In this document: in pieces, positions 43,824 to 53,139 of the stretch
Numbering within the stretch: position 1 is the stretch's first letter
How the letters are laid out: the number at the start of each line of letters is the position of its first letter
Assembly: GCA_002398365.1 (NCBI GenBank)
Contig: DGYK01000022.1
Location: forward strand, 1 to 57,132
From: Flammeovirgaceae bacterium UBA5008
GTDB taxonomy: Bacteria > Bacteroidota > Bacteroidia > Cytophagales > Cyclobacteriaceae
Length of the DNA: 57,132 bases
Reading direction: 5' to 3'
Notes under the pieces: model-generated
What the model saw: the letters and a program-made list of their open reading frames with translations, nothing else
What the model was told of the DNA's origin: nothing
Databases searched by the model: none
Made by a program: the position numbers and the translations under genes

Positions 43824-45218
43824 TTAAAGTATGTACTCGCTTAGGTCCTTATTTTTTATCAATCCATTCAGCTTTTCTTTCACCATCTCTTTGGTGATCA
43901 TGAGGGCAGCAAATGGTTTAATTTTATCCGGCACATCGAATAAAAACTCATTCAACAATTTACTCATCACCGTATGCAAACGCCTAGCACCAATGTTTTC
44001 AATTTCAGCGTTGATATCAAAGGCAGTTTGGGCAATCTCATTGATAGCTTCTTCCTCAAAAGCAATGGAAACGTCTTCTGCCTGAAACAAAGCCTCGTAT
44101 TGCTTCGTCAGCGCATTTTTCGGTTCTGTTAAAATACGAACAAAGTCTTTTTGAGTAAGGCTGTTTAATTCTACACGGATGGGGAATCGGCCTTGTAACT
44201 CAGGAATGAGATCAGAAGGTTTCGAAATATGAAAAGCTCCGGCTGCCACAAACAAAACGTGATCTGTTTTGATTGAACCATATTTTGTATTGACTGTACT
44301 GCCTTCTACAATCGGAAGAAGATCGCGCTGCACACCTTCACGGCTCACATCCGGACCGCCCCCACCCTTCTTACCAGAGCCTGAAGCAATTTTATCGATT
44401 TCATCAATGAATATGATACCGGCATCTTCTGCTTTACGAATGGCTTCTTCCTTTACCTCATCCATATCAATCAACTTAGCAGCTTCTTCCTCCATTAGAA
44501 TCTTTCGAGCTTCTGCGACAGTGACTTTACGCTTTTTTGCTTTCTTCGGCATCATCCCGCTGAGCATCTCCTGCAGGTTCATCATTGAAACTTCATCCAT
44601 CATCCCAGCACCAATCATGCCAACTCCCGGTGCTCCACTCTGTTTTATATCAATTTCAATCTTGCGCTCTTCCAATTCTCCGTTTTTGATTTTCTCACGA
44701 AATAAATTGCGAGTTCTTTCATTTAATTCAACATCCGATGAAGGCACTTCATCCGCATCGCCATTGGGCATCTGAAATCCTGCCGATTTTCGCATAGGGG
44801 GAATCAGTGCGTCAAGGATGATTTCTTCTACTGTTACAGCTGCCTTCTCCTTCACTTCTTCCTTCTTGCGTGCTTTAACCATATTGACCGATTGCTCGAC
44901 CAAGTCGCGCACCATGCTCTCTACATCGCGCCCTACATATCCAACTTCTGTAAACTTAGATGCTTCTACCTTTACAAAAGGAGCATCCGCAATTTTGGCA
45001 AGCCTGCGTGCGATTTCTGTTTTTCCGACACCTGTTGCACCAATCATCAGAATATTGTTGGGAATAATATCGTTCTTAATATCTGATTGAACATTCATTC
45101 GTCTCCATCGATTTCTCAAAGCAATAGCCACGTTGCGTTTTGCATCATGTTGACCAATGATGTACTTGTCCAGTTCTTTTACAATCTCCTGCGGTGTAAG
45201 TCCTCCTATCTTTTCCAT
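43824..45218 (-). CDS. hslU: HslU, ATPase subunit of the HslVU protease
   Basis: A 464-residue AAA+ unfoldase with the opening LTPQEIVKELDKYIIGQHDAKRNVAIALRNRWRR. Walker A is IGATGVGKTEIARR, the pore loop follows (EVGYVGRDVES), and an I-domain of ~150 residues precedes Walker B (IIFIDEIDKIAS). The HslU C-terminus (DLSEYIL) inserts into HslV. ATG 45218 is preferred over an in-frame upstream start at 45254. hslV is not adjacent (only the BamA-like gene follows, after 25 bp), so the protease subunit must be elsewhere. HslVU degrades misfolded and regulatory proteins; lon lies 1.5 kb upstream on the same strand. Confidence 0.96.
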   Translation of the reverse strand: MEKIGGLTPQEIVKELDKYIIGQHDAKRNVAIALRNRWRRMNVQSDIKNDIIPNNILMIGATGVGKTEIARRLAKIADAPFVKVEASKFTEVGYVGRDVESMVRDLVEQSVNMVKARKKEEVKEKAAVTVEEIILDALIPPMRKSAGFQMPNGDADEVPSSDVELNERTRNLFREKIKNGELEERKIEIDIKQSGAPGVGMIGAGMMDEVSMMNLQEMLSGMMPKKAKKRKVTVAEARKILMEEEAAKLIDMDEVKEEAIRKAEDAGIIFIDEIDKIASGSGKKGGGGPDVSREGVQRDLLPIVEGSTVNTKYGSIKTDHVLFVAAGAFHISKPSDLIPELQGRFPIRVELNSLTQKDFVRILTEPKNALTKQYEALFQAEDVSIAFEEEAINEIAQTAFDINAEIENIGARRLHTVMSKLLNEFLFDVPDKIKPFAALMITKEMVKEKLNGLIKNKDLSEYIL

Positions 45219-45382
45219 TGTACCTTTAGTGATGAACTGTAAAGGTAGAACCAATTAGAGAAATGAAAAAGAATTTCACGAGAGTCTTTTTAGGTTCCGT
45301 TGACAGTCTTACAGATAATACATAAAGGTGACAGCAAGCACTACTTTTGGTTTAATTGGATGCTTCATAAAAAAAGAAGATG

Positions 45383-45416
45383 GTACAAATCATGCATTCG
45401 AATGCATGATTTGTAC
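45383..45416. repeat. 34-bp perfect palindrome upstream of the ATPase gene
   Basis: The arms GTACAAATCATGCATTC and GAATGCATGATTTGTAC are exact reverse complements with no loop. The element sits between two divergent genes, so it cannot be a terminator for either. It could be a dimeric-repressor operator, a protein-bound cruciform site or the remains of a mobile element end. The nearest start is the ATPase gene 92 bp away. Confidence 0.85.
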
Positions 45417-45487
45417 TAATAAAACATTAAAATTGAGCTAAATTAAGGCCTTTCTGAAAAGGCTGCTAAATTTTATTGAAAATGTGC

Positions 45488-45495
45488 TATTTTTG
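45488..45495 (+). promoter_or_regulatory. -7 promoter element of the DUF4143 ATPase gene
   Basis: TATTTTTG matches TAnnTTTG exactly. A potential start at 45484 overlaps it, so translation more likely begins at ATG 45508, 12 bp downstream. Confidence 0.5.
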
Positions 45496-45507
45496 AATGT
45501 TGTTTTT

Positions 45508-46677
45508 ATGGTCTATCGGGAAGCAAAAAAATGGTTACGGATATTAGCTAAAGAGTTCCGCTCTGTAGCTGTGGTAGGTCCACGTCAAAGCGGAAAGACT
45601 ACGCTCGTGCTCGAAACATTTGGTAAGAAGCCATACGTATCACTTGAAGATCCAGATGAACGTCAGATGGCTGATAGTGATCCACGTGCATTTTTAGATC
45701 GATTTAAAAACGGAGCGATTATAGATGAAGCGCAACGGGTACCTGCTTTGTTCAGCTATCTTCAAAAGATTCTGGACAACACTAAAAAAGATGGCCTGTT
45801 CATACTGACAGGTAGTAATAATTTTTTACTTCAAGAATCAATCTCTCAAACATTGGCGGGGCGAATCGGATACATCGATTTACTTCCTTTCTGTTACAGC
45901 GAACTAACCCAAGTGCCTATCAAAAAAGAAAACACTGATCACTTGATTTTGAAAGGTTGCTATCCCGAAGTGCATGATCGCGAACGAAATCCAGCGGTTT
46001 GGTACTCAGCTTATATTCGCACCTACGTGGAGCGTGATGTGCGCCAGCTTAAGAATATTACTGACACCATTCTGTTCACTCGTTTCTTACAATTATGTGC
46101 CGGAAGAATTGGGCAACAATTAAATCTGGTTTCGTTGGCGAATGAGTGCGGGATAGATGTGCGAACTACTCAAAATTGGTTAAGTGTTCTTGAAAGTAGC
46201 TTTGTCGTTTTTTTATTGAAACCGCACCATAAGAATTTTAATAAGCGATTGGTAAAGACGCCTAAACTCTATTTTTATGATACAGGCTTAGCCTGTTCGT
46301 TGTTGGGTATTAAGTCCGAGAAAGAACTGACCAACTCACATTTTCGGGGATCGCTTTTTGAGAGTTACGCCATTGCTGAATGTTTGAAATACAAACATAA
46401 CACCGGTAGTCAAACTTCTTTCTACTATTGGCGTGACAATAAAGGCGTGGAAATTGATTTGCTGGCTGAGCATGGAAGAAAACTTCTGCCTATTGAAATC
46501 AAGTCGACTCAAACATTTCGAGAAGATCATCTGGCACACCTTCGTAAATGGAACGATTATGCATCGCAACGAGGTGGCGTATTGATCTACGATGGCCCTC
46601 AAAGTTATACCCGCAGTGATGGAATTTCCATTGCGAACTGGCGTGAAATTGGGACGCTCAAAAAGTTATACAAGTAG
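45508..46677 (+). CDS. DUF4143/AAA ATPase with PD-(D/E)XK-like C-terminus
   Basis: A 389-residue ATPase of the group annotated as ATP-binding protein DUF4143. Walker A is VVGPRQSGKTTLVL, Walker B is IIDEAQRVPAL, and sensor-like ILTGSNNF follows. The second half contains a winged-helix stretch and ends with a nuclease-like motif, GVEIDLLAEHG...LLPIEIKST (D-x-n-E-x-K), as in PD-(D/E)XK enzymes. The family is widespread and patchy, is often acquired horizontally, and has no settled function. The start at 45508 is chosen for the promoter position. It lies alone between hslU and lon, and a perfect 8-bp hairpin (46674-46695) spans its stop. Confidence 0.88.
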   Translation: MVYREAKKWLRILAKEFRSVAVVGPRQSGKTTLVLETFGKKPYVSLEDPDERQMADSDPRAFLDRFKNGAIIDEAQRVPALFSYLQKILDNTKKDGLFILTGSNNFLLQESISQTLAGRIGYIDLLPFCYSELTQVPIKKENTDHLILKGCYPEVHDRERNPAVWYSAYIRTYVERDVRQLKNITDTILFTRFLQLCAGRIGQQLNLVSLANECGIDVRTTQNWLSVLESSFVVFLLKPHHKNFNKRLVKTPKLYFYDTGLACSLLGIKSEKELTNSHFRGSLFESYAIAECLKYKHNTGSQTSFYYWRDNKGVEIDLLAEHGRKLLPIEIKSTQTFREDHLAHLRKWNDYASQRGGVLIYDGPQSYTRSDGISIANWREIGTLKKLYK

Positions 46678-46695
46678 CTGATTCTGGTCAGCTAC
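46674..46695. terminator. Hairpin shared by two convergent gene ends
   Basis: GTAGCTGA / TCAGCTAC is a perfect 8-bp stem with a 6-nt loop. It covers the stop of the ATPase gene and reaches into the last codons of lon. There is no T-run on the plus strand, so it is only a possible terminator. Confidence 0.5.
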
Positions 46696-49157
46696 ACAGA
46701 ACTTGTTGATTTCTGTTCCATTATACTAAACTCCATCGGCTTTTCTACCTTCTCTTTCAACAACGCAATCTTCAGGACCTGCTCTACGGAATCTACATAA
46801 TGGAAGGTTAATCCTTTGATATAGTTCTTTTCTATTTCAGCAATATCGCGTTGATTTCGAGCGCTTAGAATAATTTCTTTGATGCCACTTCGCTTGGCTG
46901 CCAGAATTTTTTCTTTGATCCCTCCTACCGGCAAAACTTTTCCGCGCAAGGTAATCTCACCCGTCATGGCAAGATTGGATTTTACTTTGCGTTGTGTAAA
47001 AATCGATGCGAGTGAAGTCAACATGGTAATGCCTGCCGATGGTCCATCTTTCGGTACCGCACCGGCCGGCACGTGAATGTGTAAATCGTATTGCTGAAAC
47101 ACCCGATGATCAATACCTAATGACTCGGCATTGGATTTCAAATATGACAATGCAGCCATAGCTGATTCTTTCATCACATCACCCAACTGCCCGGAAATCG
47201 TAAGCGCTCCTTTTCCTTTGCTCAAACTCGATTCGATGAACAAAATATCACCACCTACTTGCGTCCAGGCCAAGCCCGTTACAACGCCTGCAATATCATT
47301 TCCCTGATACAGTTCTTCGTCAAATATTTCTGCACCGAGCGCCTTCACTACATAAGCAGGTGTAATCTCTTTCTCAAATTCCTCCTCCATCGCTTTTGAC
47401 TTGGCAACACTGCGTACCACCGAGCCAATCTTTCGCTCCAGGCTGCGAACTCCTGATTCGCGGGTATAACTTTCAATCACTTTCAGCAAAGCTTCTTTGG
47501 CAAACTTCACTTCGGTGACTCCCAAACCATGTTCTTTCAATTGTTTCGGCACCAAATGCTTCATCGCTATCTGCAACTTCTCTTCTACTGTATAGCCGGT
47601 CAATTCAATAATTTCCATACGATCGCGCAAAGCCGGCTGAATGGTATCCAACGAATTGGCGGTAGCAATGAAAAGCACTTTCGACAAATCGTATTCTACC
47701 TCGAGGTAATTATCTCCAAATGCATTGTTTTGCTCAGGGTCTAACACTTCCAACAAAGCTGAAGATGGATCGCCCCGAAACTCGGACCGCACTTTATCAA
47801 TTTCATCCAGCACAAACACCGGGTTCGATGATTTTGCTTTTTTCAAATTAGCCAGAATTTTTCCCGGCATCGCACCAATATATGTTTTGCGATGCCCACG
47901 AATTTCGGCCTCATCATGCACACCTCCCAACGACATGCGCACATAATTCCTTCCCAATGCTTTGGCTATGGATTTTCCCAACGAAGTTTTTCCAACTCCG
48001 GGAGGTCCATACAAGCAAAGAATAGGACCTTTCATATCTTGCTTCAACTTAAGTACCGCGAGGTATTCAATGATGCGGTTCTTCACTTTCTCCAAACCAA
48101 AGTGATCTTTATCCAACACCTTACGGGCATTTTTTAGATCGAAGTTGTCGGTGGTATAATCATCCCACGGCAAGTCGAGCATGAACTCGGCATAGTTCAT
48201 GGCAATCGGAAAATCCGGTGCTTGCGGATTGGTGCGTTGCAATTTGTCCAACTCTTTTGCAAAGTGTTCGGCTGCTTGCTTTGACCACTTTTTCTCTGCT
48301 CCTCTCTTGCGCAATTTCTCAATTTCCTTGTCGGGTCCGTCAAAACCCAATTCATCTTGCAATACTTTTATCTGTTGACGCAAGAAATAATCCCGCTGCT
48401 GCTGATCGATGTCGGTGTGTACTTTCTTTTGAATTTCATGCTTGATCTCCAGCATCTGAATTTCCTTCAGCATGTATTGCAAGAGCAAGGTGCCCCGATC
48501 GATGATATTATTCACCTCGAGAATCTTTTGCTTGTCCGCCACATCTACATTCAGATTAGAGGCAATGAAATGCACCAGAAAGGCGGTGCTCTGAATGTTA
48601 TCCAACGCGAGCTGCGCCTCTTGCGGAATCTCCGGATTCAGCTTCAGTATTTTAGATGCAGCATCTTTCAGGGATTGAACTAAAGCCGTAACTTCTTTTC
48701 CGGAAAGATCCAAAGGCACTTCGGTTTGCAAGTCAATTTTCGCCATCAAAAACGGCTCTTCCTGTGTAAATTCCTTGATCGCAAATCGATTCTTTCCCTG
48801 AATGATAATGGTGGTGTTTCCATCGGGCAACACTAACATTTTAATAATGCGTGCCACGGTTCCGAAGCGATATAAATCATCAACCGCAGGTTCTTCGGCT
48901 TGCTTATTGCGTTGGGCCACTACGCCTATGATTCGGTTGCCCTGATACGCTTTTTTGATCAGCTTAATCGACTTCTGGCGAGTAACGGTGATCGGAATCA
49001 CCACACCCGGAAAAAGTACGGTATTTTTAATGGGCAGAATAGATAATTCTTCCGGCAAATCCTCCGGTTTTATATCCATTTCTTGTTCAGGATTGATCAA
49101 CTGGATCAATTCTTCTGATTCTTCCTGAACCATGGGCGTGGCTAGATTCTTAAACAT
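46692..49157 (-). CDS. lon: ATP-dependent protease Lon
   Basis: An 821-residue LonA-type protease: N-terminal substrate-binding domain (LSILPIKNTVLFPGVVIPITV), AAA+ module with Walker A CLYGPPGVGKTSLGKS and Walker B FVLDEIDKV, and the Ser-Lys proteolytic domain. The catalytic Ser707 is in PKDGPSAGITM, and Lys750 lies 43 residues later in GGIKEKILAAK, the standard spacing. The acidic N-terminus and the extended C-terminus (VEKPMEFSIMEQKSTSSV) are common in Bacteroidota. It degrades misfolded proteins and short-lived regulators. No clear TAnnTTTG box is seen upstream, so a stress promoter is possible. Confidence 0.97.
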   Translation of the reverse strand: MFKNLATPMVQEESEELIQLINPEQEMDIKPEDLPEELSILPIKNTVLFPGVVIPITVTRQKSIKLIKKAYQGNRIIGVVAQRNKQAEEPAVDDLYRFGTVARIIKMLVLPDGNTTIIIQGKNRFAIKEFTQEEPFLMAKIDLQTEVPLDLSGKEVTALVQSLKDAASKILKLNPEIPQEAQLALDNIQSTAFLVHFIASNLNVDVADKQKILEVNNIIDRGTLLLQYMLKEIQMLEIKHEIQKKVHTDIDQQQRDYFLRQQIKVLQDELGFDGPDKEIEKLRKRGAEKKWSKQAAEHFAKELDKLQRTNPQAPDFPIAMNYAEFMLDLPWDDYTTDNFDLKNARKVLDKDHFGLEKVKNRIIEYLAVLKLKQDMKGPILCLYGPPGVGKTSLGKSIAKALGRNYVRMSLGGVHDEAEIRGHRKTYIGAMPGKILANLKKAKSSNPVFVLDEIDKVRSEFRGDPSSALLEVLDPEQNNAFGDNYLEVEYDLSKVLFIATANSLDTIQPALRDRMEIIELTGYTVEEKLQIAMKHLVPKQLKEHGLGVTEVKFAKEALLKVIESYTRESGVRSLERKIGSVVRSVAKSKAMEEEFEKEITPAYVVKALGAEIFDEELYQGNDIAGVVTGLAWTQVGGDILFIESSLSKGKGALTISGQLGDVMKESAMAALSYLKSNAESLGIDHRVFQQYDLHIHVPAGAVPKDGPSAGITMLTSLASIFTQRKVKSNLAMTGEITLRGKVLPVGGIKEKILAAKRSGIKEIILSARNQRDIAEIEKNYIKGLTFHYVDSVEQVLKIALLKEKVEKPMEFSIMEQKSTSSV

Positions 49158-49300
49158 AAATCAATGACAATATGACACAAAAAAAGGGCGTCTACAATTA
49201 AAACGTGAAAGCTGACTTATTGGACAATACCTATGCCACCGTTTTGGTTATATGTCAAATTTGTATCAATTTTCCATGAAAGATCCGTATTCACTTCGCT

Positions 49301-51265
49301 ATGATTATGTGCTCTAAAGTACGATTTCTGGCTATTTTGGGGCTATCTATGCTAGCATTCTCAAGTTACGCCCAAAGTCAGGAAGCAAAAGAATCAAAAT
49401 CGGAAGTTGTTACTGTCAATGATTCTACTCCAAAAAGTCGCCAGTATGGCATAGTGTTCCATGATCTGTATAAACAATATTATGAAGACCTCCCGAAGCT
49501 GAATCGAATCAAACAACTCGATAAACCTGAAACGCAAAAAGAAATGTACACGGCATTGAAAGCCTATGTACAAAATTTTGGAATCGAAAACTTTTCTAAA
49601 AATGTACCCATGCTCTGGAAGCTGGCTAAACTTTCCGAACAATTCGGGCCACCGGGTGAATCGGTAATTCTCTATCGATTGGTTTTAAAGCATCATCAAC
49701 AAGGCATTGACATTAATCAAGTATACAAACGCTATGACGAAGTAGAAACAGAAAAAAAAGAAAACTATGTTGACCTCAACTATTATTACCAACTAGTTGA
49801 TTACCGTAAGGAAATAGATACACTGCGTCCTCCACACTCGGTGTTGGTCAACATGGGGCAAGACATTAACTCGCCCAAAGAAGACTACGGCCCTACAATG
49901 GGCAATGTTGACTATGTATTGTTGTTTACCTCTAAACGTAACGTGCATAAAGACAAACGCAAGGGCTTTAATGAAGATTTGTTCTTTGCGTTGAAAATTG
50001 ATGGAGTGTGGGCCCAAACAGAGTCATTTAAAAATATTAATACCGACTACAATGAAGGATCTGCTTGTTTAAGTCAGGATGGAAAGTTTCTATACTTTTC
50101 ACGTTGCAATGCGCCCGGCAGCTATGGCAATTGCGATCTGTATGTTGCTCACTTGGGAAAAGACAGTACGTGGACCGACATTCGAAATTTGGGGCCCAAT
50201 GTGAACAGCAGCAGTTGGGACTCGCAGCCCTCTCTCTCCCATCGCGGTGATACACTCTTCTTTGCGTCTACGCGATCCGGTGGTTATGGTGTTTCCGATA
50301 TTTACTATTGTGTGAAAGGAAGTAATGGAAAATGGGGCAAAGCAAAAAATGCAGGACCAACCATCAACACCGTGAAAAGTGAGTTGAGCCCATTCTTTCA
50401 CCATCGCTATAATGTTTTGTATTTCAGTTCAAACGGGCAACCCCTCAATTTTGGAGGTTTCGATATTTATAAAACGTACGCTTCCAATGGAAGCTGGGGT
50501 GAGCCCAAAAATATAGGACCGCTGGTGAATGGTGCCGGAGATGAATATTATTTCACCATCGATTCGCAATCGCATGATTTATACTATGCCCGATCGAATG
50601 AAGATGACAAGAAAAATCTTGATCTCTATTCCTTTCCGGTTCCAATGGAAGCACAACCTCTGGCCACCATCCGTTTGAAAGGCTCTCTGATCGATCAAAA
50701 TGGAAAACCACTTGGAGGCATTGTGTCCGTCATTGATTTAGATCACTCCGTGGAAGTGGCACCTCAGTATGTACAGAAGGACGGATCGTTTGGTTTTGAT
50801 TTGATTAATAAACGCAGGTATCTGCTCGTGATTCAGGGAGATAATTATTTCCGGATTGAAGAAGTATTCTTTTTAGATGGTGATAAAGAAATTACGAAAG
50901 TAGGAGAACCACTGGAAGCAAAAATTGCATTTCGTTCATTGGAGTTTGAAAATGGCAAAGCCGAGATTCTCGTTTCCATGCACGATGATTTGGGCAAGCT
51001 CGGCAATTTTTTGATCGATCATCCGCAGTTAAAATTGAAAATCTCAGGGCATACCGATTCGGCAGGGAACGAAAACTTAAACTTGAAACTTTCGCAAGAT
51101 CGTGCGGATGCTATTAAAAAATATTTGATGGATCAGTTCAAAATTGATGAAGCGCGCATTATGGCCATCGGTTACGGAAGCTCTGATCCAATCGTTTCTA
51201 AAGAGGAAACAGAAGAGCACAAACAGCTCAATCGAAGAGTGGAATTCCAAGTTATTAAAGAGTGA
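49301..51265 (+). CDS. OmpA-family protein with PD40 repeats
   Basis: A 654-residue envelope protein with a signal peptide (up to SSYAQ, about residue 25; start ATG 49301, second Met at codon 3) and a helical N-terminal part. Four PD40/WD40-like strands follow: LSQDGKFLYFSRCNAPGSYG, LSHRGDTLFFASTRSGG, FHHRYNVLYFSSNGQPLNFGG and IDSQSHDLYYARS. A small carboxypeptidase-regulatory-like beta domain (GSLIDQNGKPLGGIVSVID) comes next. A C-terminal OmpA peptidoglycan-binding domain begins near residue 545, with ISGHTDSAGNENLNLKLSQDRADAIKKYL and LNRRVEFQV. This layout is typical of gliding or secretion-associated OmpA proteins in the phylum, but no specific system is implied here. Confidence 0.9.
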   Translation: MIMCSKVRFLAILGLSMLAFSSYAQSQEAKESKSEVVTVNDSTPKSRQYGIVFHDLYKQYYEDLPKLNRIKQLDKPETQKEMYTALKAYVQNFGIENFSKNVPMLWKLAKLSEQFGPPGESVILYRLVLKHHQQGIDINQVYKRYDEVETEKKENYVDLNYYYQLVDYRKEIDTLRPPHSVLVNMGQDINSPKEDYGPTMGNVDYVLLFTSKRNVHKDKRKGFNEDLFFALKIDGVWAQTESFKNINTDYNEGSACLSQDGKFLYFSRCNAPGSYGNCDLYVAHLGKDSTWTDIRNLGPNVNSSSWDSQPSLSHRGDTLFFASTRSGGYGVSDIYYCVKGSNGKWGKAKNAGPTINTVKSELSPFFHHRYNVLYFSSNGQPLNFGGFDIYKTYASNGSWGEPKNIGPLVNGAGDEYYFTIDSQSHDLYYARSNEDDKKNLDLYSFPVPMEAQPLATIRLKGSLIDQNGKPLGGIVSVIDLDHSVEVAPQYVQKDGSFGFDLINKRRYLLVIQGDNYFRIEEVFFLDGDKEITKVGEPLEAKIAFRSLEFENGKAEILVSMHDDLGKLGNFLIDHPQLKLKISGHTDSAGNENLNLKLSQDRADAIKKYLMDQFKIDEARIMAIGYGSSDPIVSKEETEEHKQLNRRVEFQVIKE

Positions 51266-51302
51266 GTCGGAATCCGATTCGTTAACTGTCAACAGGTTTC
51301 CT

Positions 51303-51310
51303 TACATTTG
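51303..51310 (+). promoter_or_regulatory. -7 promoter element of the ABC-F gene
   Basis: TACATTTG matches TAnnTTTG exactly, 17 bp before the ATG. The -33 region (near 51280) has only TTA-type sequence. Confidence 0.55.
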
Positions 51311-51327
51311 CGCCTCATTTTTGAAAC

Positions 51328-52947
51328 ATGATTGCAGCAAATAACATTTCCCTCCGCTTCGGAAAACGCGTTTTATTCGATTCAGTCAACATCAAATTTA
51401 CCGGAGGCAATTGCTATGGTGTGATTGGCGCCAATGGAGCCGGTAAATCGACTTTTTTAAAGATTCTGGCGGGTGATATCGACCCTAACTCCGGACATGT
51501 TTCAATCGATCCCGGAAAGCGCATGGCTGTGCTTCGTCAAAATCACTATGAATTTGATGAAGTGCCTGTATTGGATACGGTAATCATGGGGCATGGCAAG
51601 CTTTGGAAGCTGATGCAGGAAAAAGATGCCATTTATGCCAAGCCTGATTTTTCGGAAGAAGATGGCATCAAAGCATCGGAAATGGAAGCCGAGTTTGCGG
51701 AAATGAACGGCTGGAATGCGCAGTCAGATGCGGCTGCTTTGTTGAGTGGTTTGGGCATTACGGAAGAAGATCATTACAAACTTGTAAAAGAATTGAGTGG
51801 TAATCAAAAAGTGCGGGTGCTGTTGGCACAAGCCATTTATGGTAATCCTGATATTTTGATTTTGGATGAACCTACCAACGATTTGGATTTGCAAACCGTA
51901 AGCTGGCTGGAAGACTTCCTGTTAGAATTTAAAAACACGGTGATTGTTGTTTCGCACGATCGTCACTTTCTTGACACCGTTTGTACTCACATTGTGGATG
52001 TTGATTTCAGCGCCATTAAACTCTACACGGGTAATTATTCATTCTGGTATCAATCGAGTCAATTGGCTTCCTCACAACGCGCTTCCGCTAATAAGAAGGC
52101 GGAAGAGAAGAAAAAAGAATTACAGGAATTCATCATGCGCTTTAGCGCGAATGCTTCCAAATCTCGTCAGGCTACCAGTCGCAGAAAATTGCTTGAGAAA
52201 ATTAATGTGGACGATATTCAACCTTCTAACCGAAAGTATCCGGCCATCATTTTCACCCAAAAGCGTACAGCCGGGGATCAGATTTTGCATGTGGAAGGTT
52301 TAACCTACGAATCGAATGGCGTTACCCTTTTCAAGGACCTTGAATTCTTTGTGAACAAAGGCGAGAAGATTGCGTTCCTCAGCCGCGAGGGTATTGCGAT
52401 CAGCTCGTTATTTCAAATTCTAAATAATGAATTGAAACCAACGAAAGGTAAATTCACATTCGGACAAACCATCACAACGGCTTACTTGCCTGGCAATAAT
52501 GAAAGCTTTTTCCAATCCGATGACAATTTGATTGACTGGTTGCGTCAGTTCGCTGAAGAAGAAAACAAAGATGAAGTTTACATCCGCGGCTTTTTAGGTA
52601 AGATGCTTTTCTCCGGTGAAGAAGTTTTCAAAAAATGTAATGTGCTTTCCGGAGGCGAAAAAGTACGCTGCATGGTTTCGCGTATGATGATGCCCGGTGC
52701 TAACTTGCTAATCTTAGATGAACCAACGAATCACTTAGATCTGGAATCCATTACTGCCTTCAACAACGCGTTAAAAGATTTTCCGGGTACTGTTTTATTT
52801 ACATCACACGATCACGAGTTTACACAAACCGTAGCCAGTCGCATTATCGAAATTACGCCTAAAGGCTTTATCGATAAGCTGATGACCTACGATGAGTACA
52901 TCGAAAATGAAAAGGTGGCACAACAAAAAGCACTGTTATATTCATAG
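51328..52947 (+). CDS. ABC-F family ATPase (YbiT-like)
   Basis: A 539-residue soluble protein with two ABC domains and no membrane part. The first has Walker A IGANGAGKSTFLKILAG, signature ELSGNQKVRVLLAQ and Walker B ILILDEPTNDLDL. The second has a degenerate Walker A (FLSREGIAISSLF, lacking the GKS/T), signature LSGGEKVRCMVSR and LLILDEPTNHLDLES. A charged linker of about 80 residues (KKAEEKKKELQEFIMRF) separates them. ABC-F proteins bind ribosomes and tune translation or give antibiotic resistance. The layout is closest to the YbiT subfamily. The degenerate second Walker A is unusual for canonical members but common in this group. Confidence 0.92.
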   Translation: MIAANNISLRFGKRVLFDSVNIKFTGGNCYGVIGANGAGKSTFLKILAGDIDPNSGHVSIDPGKRMAVLRQNHYEFDEVPVLDTVIMGHGKLWKLMQEKDAIYAKPDFSEEDGIKASEMEAEFAEMNGWNAQSDAAALLSGLGITEEDHYKLVKELSGNQKVRVLLAQAIYGNPDILILDEPTNDLDLQTVSWLEDFLLEFKNTVIVVSHDRHFLDTVCTHIVDVDFSAIKLYTGNYSFWYQSSQLASSQRASANKKAEEKKKELQEFIMRFSANASKSRQATSRRKLLEKINVDDIQPSNRKYPAIIFTQKRTAGDQILHVEGLTYESNGVTLFKDLEFFVNKGEKIAFLSREGIAISSLFQILNNELKPTKGKFTFGQTITTAYLPGNNESFFQSDDNLIDWLRQFAEEENKDEVYIRGFLGKMLFSGEEVFKKCNVLSGGEKVRCMVSRMMMPGANLLILDEPTNHLDLESITAFNNALKDFPGTVLFTSHDHEFTQTVASRIIEITPKGFIDKLMTYDEYIENEKVAQQKALLYS

Positions 52948-52948
52948 C

Positions 52949-53073
52949 CGTTTTTAGTCTGCGGAAATTATTTTTCACAACCTATTGTTACTTCTTGCGT
53001 ACTAGAAGTAATCCATGCGCACGCGGCAAACAAGTACCGTTTTAAATAACGGATGTATGCGCACTAAAAACCG
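52949..53073. repeat. Inverted-repeat-rich intergenic segment
   Basis: The 192-bp gap contains an outer inverted repeat, GTTTTTAGT (52950-52958) and ACTAAAAAC (53063-53071). Inside is a hairpin TTACTTCT / AGAAGTAA (52988-53011), and two copies of ATGCGCAC lie near 53015 and 53057. No coding region is apparent. It could end ABC-F transcription or be a remnant of a small palindromic element. Confidence 0.5.
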
Positions 53074-53139
53074 AAGCCTATTTGGCGAATTAAACTAATC
53101 ACAAAAGATTTTACATCTTTTATATCAATTGACTTACAA

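Larger units (their letters stand above)
45219..45507. other. 289-bp intergenic region with palindrome
   Basis: This divergent gap between hslU and the DUF4143 ATPase gene contains a 34-bp perfect palindrome (45383-45416) and a -7 element (45488-45495). Nothing else is recognised. Confidence 0.6.

Noticed and set aside
44269..44775. A 168-codon plus-strand frame opposite hslU
   Set aside because: It lies fully inside the HslU I-domain region; serine/proline-rich shadow translation with no signals.
45219..45254. Extension of hslU by 12 codons to an upstream start
   Set aside because: The HslU family starts near the MEKIGGLTPQEIV sequence; the added residues are not family-like.
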